DNA of 64,000 nt, from the NCBI GenBank assembly GCA_963971305.1, contig OZ020303.1:37498106-37562105 (forward strand). Reading direction: 5' to 3'. Shown piece by piece: positions 54,785 to 64,000 of this stretch. The notes under the pieces were generated by a model. It made no database searches, was not told the DNA's origin, and worked only from the letters and a program-made list of their open reading frames with translations. The position numbers were made by a program, and so were the translations under genes. Each line of letters starts with the position of its first letter. Within the stretch, counting starts at the first letter, position 1. The DNA comes from Arcuatula senhousia (Eukaryota > Mollusca > Bivalvia > Mytilida > Mytilidae).

Positions 54785-55771
54785 GGTCAATGCATGAAAA
54801 TAATAAAGAATCATGGATTAGTTGTATTCATCATTTACTTAAGTTCTTAAATGCTAACCATCTATTCAAGAAAAACATAATAATAAAAAATAATTCTATA
54901 TTTAATACTTTACAATATAAATTGCACTCTAAGTTTATTAAACTATGGACTGATAAAATTTCCAATGAAGAAGGTAAATTAAGAACATACAAAAAGTTTA
55001 AAACTCACCTTCAACTTGAACCATATTTAAAATATGGAAATGAAGACCAGAGGAGATTGATGAGCAAATTTAGATTAAGTGCCCATAAATTAAAAATAGA
55101 AACAGGGCGCTATACTAATCTTGAAAGTAATGACAGAATTTGTGATCTGTGTAATATTAATATTGAAGATGAAATTCATTTTCTCATAGACTGTAATTCT
55201 CTTAATTGTGTTCGAAATAAATTTTTATCATATTTTTATAACAGGTGCAATAATTTCAGCAACTTATCTTCAGCTAACAAATTTATTTGGCTTATGAGTA
55301 ATGAAGATAGAGATATTATTCTTAAACTATTTGAAATGTTAAAAGAGCTATTTATGAAAAGAGATTCTTTATTATCTAGTGCTAATTAAATATCAGGAAT
55401 GTCATTAATATCATAGACATGAATATATAATCAATTTCTATGATAGTATGTAATACTTGTTATCATGGTTATATATATATATATACATATATTTAATATA
55501 ATACATTATTACCAATAATTGATCCTATTTTCGTAAGAAGAGCTGTCTCCTCCAACATCACCTATATTCCAGACAGAGGCTTTCATTATAGTTTATCCTT
55601 AAAATGTGTTTTTCCTTTTATTGTTATTGAAGACTAATCAGTTAAATCATAAATTTATATTTTATTTCACTCATTTTATTTTGTTATGAATAATTGTACT
55701 GCCTCTCACGGGGCTCCATGATTGGATTTGAATAAATATGTCTATGTCTATGTCTATGTCTATGTCATATT
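54785..55771 (+). mobile_element. 5'-truncated LINE with 29-bp target duplication
   Basis: An open frame to 55389 encodes the C-terminal part of a LINE ORF after the reverse transcriptase: ...SWISCIHHLLKFL, RTYKKFKTHLQLEPYLKYGN, LSAHKLKIETGRYTN and a zinc-knuckle-like CDLCNINIEDEIHFLIDC. An AT-rich 3' UTR and a tail of about five TCTATG units (55737-55766) follow. The same 29 bp (AGGGCGAACGTGTATC then AGGGCAAACGCAT) flank both sides, 54756-54784 and 55772-55800. The intact frame and exact duplication mark a recent insertion. Confidence 0.85.
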
Positions 55772-55800
55772 AGGGCGAACGTGTATCAGGGCAAACGCAT

Positions 55801-57049
55801 ATTAGGGCGAACGGACCCGGATTCTGGAACTGGGGCCAGGACTGAGAATAATTTCATGTTCTACACCAACTTGAAGGGTTTCCTAGGTTGAAAATTATCT
55901 GAATAAAATTTTTAGATGGAAAGGTTTGTTCCTTCGAATTGACAGATATATTTTGCCCCCACATCACTAATCCCTTAGACTATTAGCCAAATCGAAAATA
56001 ATGGTTTTGGGTAATGCTTAGCCTGTCATCGTACATTGTGGTAAAAAGCACCAATTCTACATTTGTTTCATATTTTCGGGAAGAGGGTAATTTGCATAAT
56101 GACAAAAGATAGTGATTGGCTAATCGTTTGACATAAAACTATCATAACTAACCCATAATTAACTAAGAGAATTCCGCTACATCTTGACTGAAATTTATTC
56201 GCCATCTTGACTAAAATTTCACCGATTTCCGGTGAGGTCATGTGACTCCAAAAAGTATTGAAGCGGGAAAATATGAATTTCTGTTCGACAGTTCTAAGAT
56301 GATACGTACGGAATATGCAAAGTATTTTCATATAACTTCAGCCTCTATACTTGTCTTTCAAGTGTAACACTGCAAATTTCTGAGTTCACATTTTATACTT
56401 CAATTTTTTTACAAATCTATACAAAGCCTTCGATATATCCGATCATCCGCTTCACAGTACTTCATATTTCTTTATATATATAGACCGAATTATCTGTCGT
56501 TTAAAGCTTTTTTAATCTTTTCGTATTTGCTGTTTTCTATTCTTACAAACAAAAAAGTCAAAGCCAAAAAGGGTCAAAAAAGGTTTGTTAAAAATCGGTT
56601 TAAATACTACTTAGTCCGCTACATGATACCAACACAAGCTCAAGTGAGCTTTTATGCCGACATTACATATATGATCATATATAAGAAAGACATACACATT
56701 ACATAAAGCACCAAAAAGACACAATAAAACATTCAAAGCACAAAGCATGCATTAACAAATAACAATTTGAAAAGTCACATATAACCAGAGACAGCATGAA
56801 AGTCTCTCAATGGATATAACACATTGCATGCATAAAGAATATTTAATAAAAGCAGACAGTAAATGCACATAAAGCAAGCTTCTAAAAATCTAGTTTGCAG
56901 GATAGCTGTACTAACTCATGCAAAGGATGTAAATAAAAAAAATAAAGTTTAAATTTTTTTTAAAAAATCATCAACTGATTGATAAATGAAGTAGAGGAAA
57001 GTTATGTTTTGATGAGCAGGATGAGCAAAGTCATGATGCCATTCCAGCA
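55801..57049. other. Non-coding DNA upstream of the LINE remnant
   Basis: No supportable gene. On the minus strand at 56216 an ATG in good context (AAGATGGCG) opens a hydrophobic frame, discussed among rejected items. Confidence 0.3.
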
Positions 57050-58120
57050 ATGTGTTAAGTTTTTAAACTGTTAAAAAAGGGTTTCTTTTCTAAAGTGGTC
57101 AGGCAAATCATTCTAGGTTTTGACTGCAAAGTATTAATTTAAGCCGTACCTTGTTGTTCGAACAATTGAAAGAGTAGCTGTATTTTGATATCTGAAAGAG
57201 TATTTATGTTCTTTTATTTCAATGAGATCATGCAAATATACTGGTTTATTTTTTACTTTAAAAGTTTCAGTGGTCGTATCTTCTTCTTATTTCTAATGAT
57301 GGTAGTTTGGATTTCTCTAATAGTTCTCCATATGAGCTTTCTGTATCTTCATATATGCATCTTAGCGCCCTTTAATTGTTGTATTTTCCCTCCCCCATCT
57401 TTTTAGATTTTAACTCACTGCAAAAGTGCCAAGCAACCGGACAGTAATTAAAATTTGATAGAATGAAAGAGTGGTATATACTAGTAGTTAATCTGCCCAG
57501 CCTGTTCAGGCATTTTCCTTCTCTTGTTAGCACATTTAGTTGTCTTGAGGCTTTTTTACATAGGTTTGCTACATGTGTATTAAATTTAAGTCGGTAATCA
57601 ATAGTGATTCCTAAAAGCTTTACTTCTTTTTCACATATGATTTGGTTGTAATTAAATTCAAAAGTAATGTTTTAGCTTTTGTTTTGTTGCCATTTGCCAT
57701 AGCCTGGAACTTATCAGGATTTGCCTTCATTTGGTTGAAAGAAAACCAGTCTATTAGTTTGAAGCTATCATTTTCCAGTGTTTTAATAAGATTGTCAAGA
57801 TCATATCCCTAATAAACAATTAAGAGTGTTGTCATCTGCATAATTGTAGAGGGAACTGTCCTTTATAAAATAGAAGATATCGTTTGAGAAATATTAAAAA
57901 ACACAGGGCCAAGTATGGATCCTTGTTGTAACCCCTTATAAGTTTTATGAAAGTTACTAAATGAAGATCACACTGTTTCCTTTAAGAAAGATAATCTTAG
58001 AGAAGTTTAAGGATTTTTTCTGAAAGATCATGAATATTTTAATCTATTAAGAAGGAGGTTGTGTGGGGGCAGTCAAATACTTTGGATAGATCCATGACGT
58101 TTATTATTTTTTTTATCTTT
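57050..58120 (-). pseudogene. Decayed LINE reverse transcriptase, minus strand
   Basis: Conceptual minus-strand reading with several stops and shifts shows successive LINE blocks: MDLSKVFDC, YKGLQQGSILGPVFF, then GYDLDNLIKTLENDSFKLI and DWFSFNQMKANPDKFQAM, then the region after the polymerase. The YADD box is damaged. Clade (CR1/Jockey-like) is inferred. Confidence 0.7.
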
Positions 58121-59367
58121 TATATGCTTTTGATGAGTTTTTGTCCAGAATAAGAAACGAACGTCAGAATGGAAAAAAATATGGACAAAAACAAAGGAAG
58201 TTTTTGCATGAAATTTTCTGCTTATATATCCTTAGCACCGAATTCGCTCTCATTTCGACTTGAGTTCGTGTTGGTGATTACAGTAAAGCCGGCTTTGGGG
58301 GGTGTTTTTTTCTCTCTTCGTGTTGCCTTTTACTTTACTGCTTTAAAACGATATTTGGGATATTAATATTACTCGAGAATGGGGATGTAACCTTATCTTG
58401 GTGTACATGAAGTGCCAAATATTTTTTGGTATAATTTTCGACTGAAGCCCATAGACGCCAAAACATTAATAAATGGGAGCAAATCCCTATGCCCAGCCCC
58501 GCAAAAATGCCAAGTTACCCCCCCCCCAAGTACTATCGGTTAATAATCAACAGATCAGCAGCTCTCGAGGGATGTAAACTGGATCTTAAAAGATAGAAGA
58601 CAATGTTGAAAATTAATGATTTTGGTTATTTTTTTGAATTTGGTCTTCTTGTCAAAACTTTGATATTATAAAGTTAAAAATGTTAATGACAAGTTGACCA
58701 TGGTTTTTACATGTAAGCATAACACTACAGCGATCAAGTATGTCGGTTTTGTGTAATATTATAGTACTTAATCAATCACTGTTGCATTAGGTATTGTGTC
58801 GAATTTAGAAGCGATATATTTTTTTTATATCAGCCGATAGATGCTTCTTAGCTATACTAGCTGTCAGTATCGACGAGTGTGATGTCCCATTGTTCTGGTT
58901 GTCTCCATGTCTTGAGTTTTCTCTGGTTGAATTCGACTTATCGACTTAATTTAGACTTTGTGTTATTTGTGTGCTTTGTTCAAAATTACTACCTATGCTT
59001 GCCCTCCCCGTCGTCTCGCTATTAATTGATCTACGTCCAAGAATGGGTATTTAGTTGGCGAATTTATGATTGGTATTTAATGGTATGTGTAATATTTTTG
59101 ATATAGGGACAACGCTAGACAACGAGCGGCGACAACTGGCCACATTTAAATCTGATATTTCTATTTCCACACTTGATAAAAATTAATATTTTCCATACTT
59201 GATACATAATGTATCAAGTGTGGAATATTAATATTTAGCCCTTTTTTGTACAGAATAATCATCTTGTAAAGCATGCAAAGTATAACATTTTTCTTTCTAG
59301 ACTTTCCCATTCAAGTTCTTTTATCATTTTGTTGACTCAACTAAGAGTTATGTCCGTGTAATTGTTG
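58121..59367. other. Non-coding DNA between two LINE remnants
   Basis: No gene is visible. A C-run lies near 58518. The block near 59105-59145 (CAACGAGCGGCGACAACTGG) resembles one near 22018 and is probably a dispersed repeat. Confidence 0.35.
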
Positions 59368-60378
59368 TTAACGAATCATGCCGCTCTTTTCTGTATTTGT
59401 TCTATGGATTTTATTTGGGTTTGGTTTGTTGAATCCAAAATGGAGCATGCATATTCTACTGTAACGTGTTGGTCTAAGCATTGATGTGTAAGCTGCAGGT
59501 GTGACTTTTTTGGAGCAGTCTTTGAGGTTGCGGCGTATGAATCCCAATATCTTGTTTCCCTTTCCAGTGATGCTGTTTATATGCGTGTTCCGGGTTAAAT
59601 TACTGTTGATTGTAACTCCAAGGTATTTGCTGGCTTCCACATTGTCCAAAGTATATCCATGTAGCTTGTATGGTGTTTGTATTGTGTGTTTGTTCTTTTG
59701 TTTGACTCTGATGACAATGCATTTCTTTTCATTGAAACTTATTTGCCATTTGTTTTCCCAGGTATCCAAGAGGTCGCTATCTGCTTTGTTGTTGATTGTG
59801 CGGAAAAGTAGACTGTCATCAGCGATTCGAAGAGTTTGGTTACAGACAATGTAGCAGTCTCGAGCATGTCGGTGATGCATGCTAGAAACAGTAGGGGTCC
59901 CAAAACCGTGCATTTGGGAACCCATGGTAAGACTGGCGCTTCAGATGATGTTGTACCTTCTAATATTACTTGCTGTTTCCTGTTCATTTTGTTGATTTTT
60001 CTTCTAATGGTAGTGTTTATCCCTGGGTGTGTATGTCGTCTTTGTGTCATTTTGTATGGTACTCTTTTATCTATGATCTCTTGTATCGATGTTTTGAAGG
60101 TGGTCCATATGCTTTCAATGAATGTCATTTCCGCGAATAAGTGTTTTAGTGATGTTCCAAGTTTTCTGGTGTCTTCGTAAATTTTGTAGATGTTTGCTTT
60201 CTTCCAGAGATATTTTGTTCTTCTTACTTCTTACTGGTTTTGGCTTGAATGGTTTGCAGGCCATATCTAGTAGGAAGATATCGTGGTCACTGTTCCCTAT
60301 GGATGGTAGTGGTTTGGATATTAGTTTTGAAAAAGGATGTGATTTTAGCATATAATTAGGTCCAATGTGTTCAACCAC
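59368..60378 (-). pseudogene. Internally deleted LINE reverse transcriptase, minus strand
   Basis: In minus-strand order: SHPFSKLISKPLPSIGNSDH (end of the endonuclease-like region), TQRRHTHPGINTTIRRKINK, then directly ILEGTTSSEAPVLPW, VPKCTVLGPLLFL, a frame change, ADDSLLFRTINNKADSDLLD, and DNVEASKYLGVTINSNLTRN. The finger and palm part between the linker and the VPxGTVLGP block is missing, and there are at least two frame changes, so it is dead. Plus-strand frames here are antisense shadows. Confidence 0.8.
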
Positions 60379-60905
60379 GTAATGCCATGTATTTCAACTC
60401 CATGGTTATACCCAAGCTTAAAAATCAATATGTTTAAGAAATTAATTTGAGCGGTACATATGTTTTACCACATACAGTAGACATATCTTTGTATGTTTGT
60501 CGGAAAATCATATTCAACTTGTTGAATGTTTTCTGTATAAAAAGAATAAAAAGATCTAGACAAGCTTAAGTATTTATCTTACTGTTGTGAAAATTATGAC
60601 CGTGGTTATAAATGACTTAACTAAATCTGTGTAAACTTGACATATCCTGTTTCCCGGTACATTTGTATGTATGATATAGCTATTTATGAGAGTAACCCCC
60701 TTTCCATTCTCGTGCGTTTGTTTCATTTCAGTAATTTTTTTTATCAAAGGCCATTATTTTGTGCTCGCACTCTCACAACGACGTGTTTTGTGTTACTATC
60801 TGACCCTAAGGTAGACCGAGAACGAAAGGAGGGAGTATGTTGGTGCATAAAACATGTCCAGTGCCCCATCACATCTTATTATACTGTTACGTGTATTAGC
60901 AAACG
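60379..60905. other. Non-coding DNA
   Basis: No supportable gene or repeat boundary is visible. Confidence 0.35.
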
Positions 60906-61079
60906 CAGGGGCGGATCCAGAAATTATCGAAAGGGGGGTTCCACATACTGGGTTCTGTGGGCCAAAAAGGGGGGGGGGGTTCCAGACCAATTTTGCTGAA
61001 AATATACACAAAAAATTTAAAATTTCGGAGGAAAAGGGGGTCCGACCCCCGGAACCCACCCCCTCTGGACCCGCCACTG
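60906..61079. mobile_element. 174-bp MITE with CAGGGGCGGATCCAGA ends
   Basis: CAGGGGCGGATCCAGA at the left matches the inverted right end TCTGGACCCGCCACTG at 14 of 16 positions. AAACG flanks both sides (60901-60905, 61080-61084). The ends are those of a widespread hAT-like MITE; the 5-bp duplication is shorter than the usual 8. The interior has G and C runs. Open frames through it are spurious. Confidence 0.75.
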
Positions 61080-61084
61080 AAACG

Positions 61085-62501
61085 TCTTTCTGATATTAAT
61101 CAAATATAGATTGACCGTGAGATTTACACCACTGGCCTTTTAGTTTCTTTTTGATTTTTTTTTTCAATTCAAATTAAATCGCTAATGACCGCTAATGTAT
61201 CACCTAGCTGTCTTGTGTTAATGAATTGATACCATCAATATTGACACTAATCGCCCGTATCGATCCTAATTAATTGCCTTTTGTCATAATTTGATTTAAT
61301 TAAAAAGACGAATAGTTGTCATAGTTTTACCGACATGGTTTTTATTTAGTTACCGGATACAGAAAGTACGCATGCGTATATTATTGTTGTCAAGTTTGAA
61401 CACCTTTTTGTAAAAAATGTGATAAAGGCCATTTTCCACTGTTAAAGCCTCAAAAGATACAAATAATCAGGTAATACTTGTTCAAGTATACATTATTTAT
61501 CATTGCAACAAAAACTCCCGATAAATATACCTTAGTTTTGGGAATTTTTCATCTTTTCCATATCCATGCATGTGTAAACATGTTTTGTTGTAATTTTTAG
61601 CAGTCAAAATGAGTTATATTTAATATTGCAGACCTTTTAAATACTTTTTCGACTTAAGTTTATTATTGAAAACGTAATATCTGAATGACATTGACCTAAA
61701 AGCTCATGAAGATGCCTAAATAAAATACATACCATATGGTATTTTTTGTCTCTGAAAATAAAAACAATGTAGTCCCAATAATTATGACGTCTTCTGGGGT
61801 TTTGTCATTTTGGCCTTTGTAAGATTCCCAAAGGAAGCCAAACGTTAAAAATTGAAAAGGCTTCCAACTCAGCAGAATTATTTGGACTTAAAACAATCTA
61901 GCTTTTCCTGAGGGTTGCCTGTGTGCTTGTAGACATGACAGACCTGTTAAGTAAGAGACTTATGAATCTACAATGTCATGATTGTAGTCTTCATTTTGGC
62001 AGGATTTTTTTTCTTTTGATCTTTCAATTTTTGGGAAAATATAATGCAAATTGTTCATTAATACTTGACAGCTTTTAAAAGACATTGAAAGTTGGGTAAA
62101 ACAACAGTACTAAACTGGCCGTTGAAGGATAATCAAACATCTTGGATCATATAGTTTTGTTTATCAATGTTTATTGAATGACAGACAATTTGGCTTTTGA
62201 CAACTTAGCAAAGCCTTTGCCTTGCTTAGGACAGACAAAAATGCACCAAGACAACTTATAATTAGTGTGCTTAGATACAATCATTGAAGGTGTCTCCTTT
62301 AAACAGCTTGTGAAGTTATCATAATGCATGTCCAAAGAAATTAGCTTTGCTTGCATGTTAACATTTACATGTACCTGTATATTTGATATTTAAGAACAAA
62401 AAAGTTCTTTCAAATTTGAGATATTGTATAATTTTTTTATGTTCTTATCATGATTATTTAATTTGATTTATCAAACCTTCCTTTTTCCATTTGTTTTAAA
62501 G
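61085..62501. other. Region upstream of the CEP83 coding exon
   Basis: No coding exon is recognised. The 5' UTR exon and promoter of the downstream gene are expected here or in this interval, but I cannot place them. Confidence 0.35.
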
Positions 62502-62696
62502 CTTGAAGATGGCAACAGCAAACAGTTTTCTTCAGAGCCCAGATAAGTTCATGGCAAGTTATCCTGGAACTGGGCTTGCACAGAATCTTCCTCAGATAGC
62601 CACAGAAACAGAACTTCAAAAGTTGTTGGCTGATGAAAGAATGAGGAGTCAAATGCACAGAACAAATTATGAGCAACTTAAAACAGAGCATCATAG
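62502..62696 (+). CDS. CEP83: First coding exon of CEP83 (CCDC41)-like centrosomal protein
   Basis: Acceptor TTTTCCATTTGTTTTAAAG at 62501, ATG at 62509 in good context (GAAGATGG), donor GTAATT after 62696, phase 2. The 62 complete codons start MATANSFLQSPDKF and end with TELQKLLADERMRSQ, MHRTNYEQLKTEHH. This last block closely follows the N-terminal helix known from vertebrate CEP83 (xxFQKMLIDERLR, HKANYQTLKAEH). CEP83 is a coiled-coil protein of the centriole distal appendages, needed to dock the mother centriole at the membrane for cilium formation. The remaining exons lie beyond the window. The acceptor shows that the 5' UTR contains an intron. The match is from memory of the family and only one exon is available. 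Confidence 0.75.
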
Positions 62697-62869
62697 GTAA
62701 TTGAATTTGCATGTAAAACATTGTATGTGTACATGTGAAGCCAAATGAATTGGTTAGGGATATTTTTACCACATCCTGTCCTTTGATTGTTTATGTACAC
62801 AAATACTATTTATAGCTCTCCAATGAAGTTTATAAGGCCATACAAAATAATTTTTTTTGTTGGCCGGTT

Positions 62870-63355
62870 TTCATGGAATGAAAAATCTGGGTTATAAATG
62901 GTGAATGTCGGCCAGGCAGGGAATGAATTTTCGTAACAGTTTTCTCAGAAACTTCTTATCACAGCCTCTTGATATTTGGTATACAGTATCAGAGTGTGGT
63001 CCCATAATGTGGGATTCGATTTCAGGTATGTTGCTCACCAACTTCCTGTTAAACGAAATCTGGCCACTTTTGACTTTGACAGATTTTTTTCATACAACCT
63101 GAAGCAAAATTTTGATGTGGCAAGCAGAATTTTTGTCCAGATTTCAAGGAGTGAAAAATCTGGGTTATAAAAATGGTTAATGTGAGGCAGCAGGTGCCGA
63201 ACTAGTGGGCTGGCAAGCGGGAAAGAAATTTGCATAACAGTTTTCTCAGCAACTACTCATCACTGCCACTTAATATTTGGTATACAGCATTGTGGTGGGG
63301 TCCCATAATCGCTCACCTAAATCCTGTCATTTTTGACTTTGACAGATTTAAAAAA
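62870..63355. repeat. Two tandem copies of a roughly 290-bp repeat
   Basis: Shared blocks in order are GAAAAATCTGGGTTATAAA, CAGTTTTCTCAG, ATATTTGGTATACAG, GGTCCCATAAT and TTTTGACTTTGACAGATTT, first near 62880-63090 and again near 63160-63350. It is in the first intron after the CEP83 exon. Open frames across it are not genes. Confidence 0.7.
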
Positions 63356-63454
63356 AAAATTACAAATGAAGATTTTTCCAGGAGAGCTATGAAGTTTTTT
63401 AGGATAAATAAAATGATAACATATGATTTAAGTAGCCGGTGGTGTAGAGAGAGA

Positions 63455-63800
63455 GCCGGTGGTGTAGTGGTTACTTGTTGGGCTACTAACACCAAGGTTC
63501 GTGGTTCGATCCTCGTCCAGGGTGAAAATTTCATGAACCAAATTTCCGACTCTCTCTTTACACCACTTGCGAGGATGGTCTCAAGGAATGACGCTAGTCC
63601 TTCAGAAGGGGCCAAAAAAGGTTGTCTGTGTATGTGGAGAGCAATACCCCATGCTCGTTAAAAACCCCTTTGTAGAGTTCAATAAGAGTAGGCTCAATTG
63701 GGGCCCCTGCAAAGGCCACACTCGCAAACTGCTAACTGGAGAGGGATTTACATAAACATTAAGCTTGTTTCCCAATCCAGGATAAATAAATATGTTTAAA
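63455..63800 (+). mobile_element. tRNA-derived SINE
   Basis: The head (63455-63527) is tRNA-like with an A box (GGTGGTGTAGTGGTTA) and a B box (GGTTCGATCC at 63503). The body and an AT-rich tail (ATAAATAAATATG) follow. A partial second head (AGCCGGTGGTGTAG) lies just upstream at 63433, separated by AGAGAG. The acceptor stem does not close, so it is not a functional tRNA gene. Confidence 0.75.
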
Positions 63801-64000
63801 CTAAGTAATAAGTAACATTTACTTCATTGACCAAGTGATTAATAATAATTTTCTTTATTACTGTTAATATTCATATACCTATGTTGGAAAGAAATTAAAT
63901 AAATGCTTAATACTATTTGCAAACTGTGAGTTGGATCTTCATTAGAATTTGTATAGTTTATAAACCATTCATCAATAGGACCATACACAGACACTAAAAT

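Noticed and set aside
56068..56331. Minus-strand ATG in good context opening a hydrophobic frame, as a candidate signal-peptide exon for the phosphatase
   Set aside because: The only plausible donor (GTTAGT) would leave phase 2, while the Ig exon needs phase 1. No other link supports it.
59501..60355. Several plus-strand open frames of 77-117 codons
   Set aside because: They are antisense to a recognisable LINE reverse transcriptase.
60796..61093. Open frames of 79-93 codons on both strands
   Set aside because: They run through a 174-bp MITE with terminal inverted repeats and G/C runs.
63455..63527. tRNA gene
   Set aside because: A and B boxes are present, but the acceptor stem does not close and a SINE body with AT-rich tail follows.

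Overview
The window is invertebrate animal DNA, most likely from a bivalve mollusc and plausibly a mussel. It is AT-rich, genes are split into 80-350 bp exons with GT-AG introns of up to several kb, and introns and flanks are full of repeats of a kind common in bivalves: short elements with a tandem-repeat core, a GACG or ACGACG microsatellite and a terminal hairpin. There are also LINE fragments, MITEs and a tRNA-like SINE. There are no operons. Species assignment is inference from repeat style and protein family.

The main gene is a receptor-type protein tyrosine phosphatase on the minus strand, 45565 down to 14731. I traced 26 coding exons whose splice phases all agree, giving 1264 codons with no internal stop. 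Only the 5' end (signal peptide) is missing. The order is one Ig V-like domain, four fibronectin III domains, a short stalk, one membrane helix, an active-looking phosphatase domain D1 ([14 protein letters not shown]), a degenerate D2 (DRYGGATGCK in place of the HCSAG loop, WPR in place of WPD), and a tail ending ETNV, a class I PDZ-ligand pattern. This layout matches insect Ptp99A, and the catalytic half matches vertebrate PTPRG/PTPRZ (R5 class).

Layout: 1-14 kb holds repeats, a 115-residue last exon of an unknown minus-strand gene (2652-2999), a LINE 3' fragment and three tandem-core elements. 14.0-45.6 kb is the phosphatase gene with intronic repeats. 45.6-62.5 kb is upstream or intergenic DNA with MITEs, three LINE remnants and a possible unknown two-exon coding fragment near 53.2 kb. 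62.5-62.7 kb is the first coding exon of CEP83 (centriolar distal appendage protein) on the plus strand, and 62.9-63.8 kb holds a duplicated repeat and a SINE.

Most worth a second look: several exons of the phosphatase gene carry local tandem duplications of their splice edges. Exon 2 has four extra partial copies downstream. Exon 19 has duplicated donors whose first extension is open and exactly 22 codons long, landing in the D1 Q-loop. Exon 5 has duplicated acceptors. Two similar in-frame microexon candidates (21 and 24 nt) sit in the stalk. An intronic 146-bp repeat carries four perfect AGGTCA-nnn-TGACCT palindromes at exact 146-bp spacing. Two tandem-core elements are joined head to tail without a spacer.
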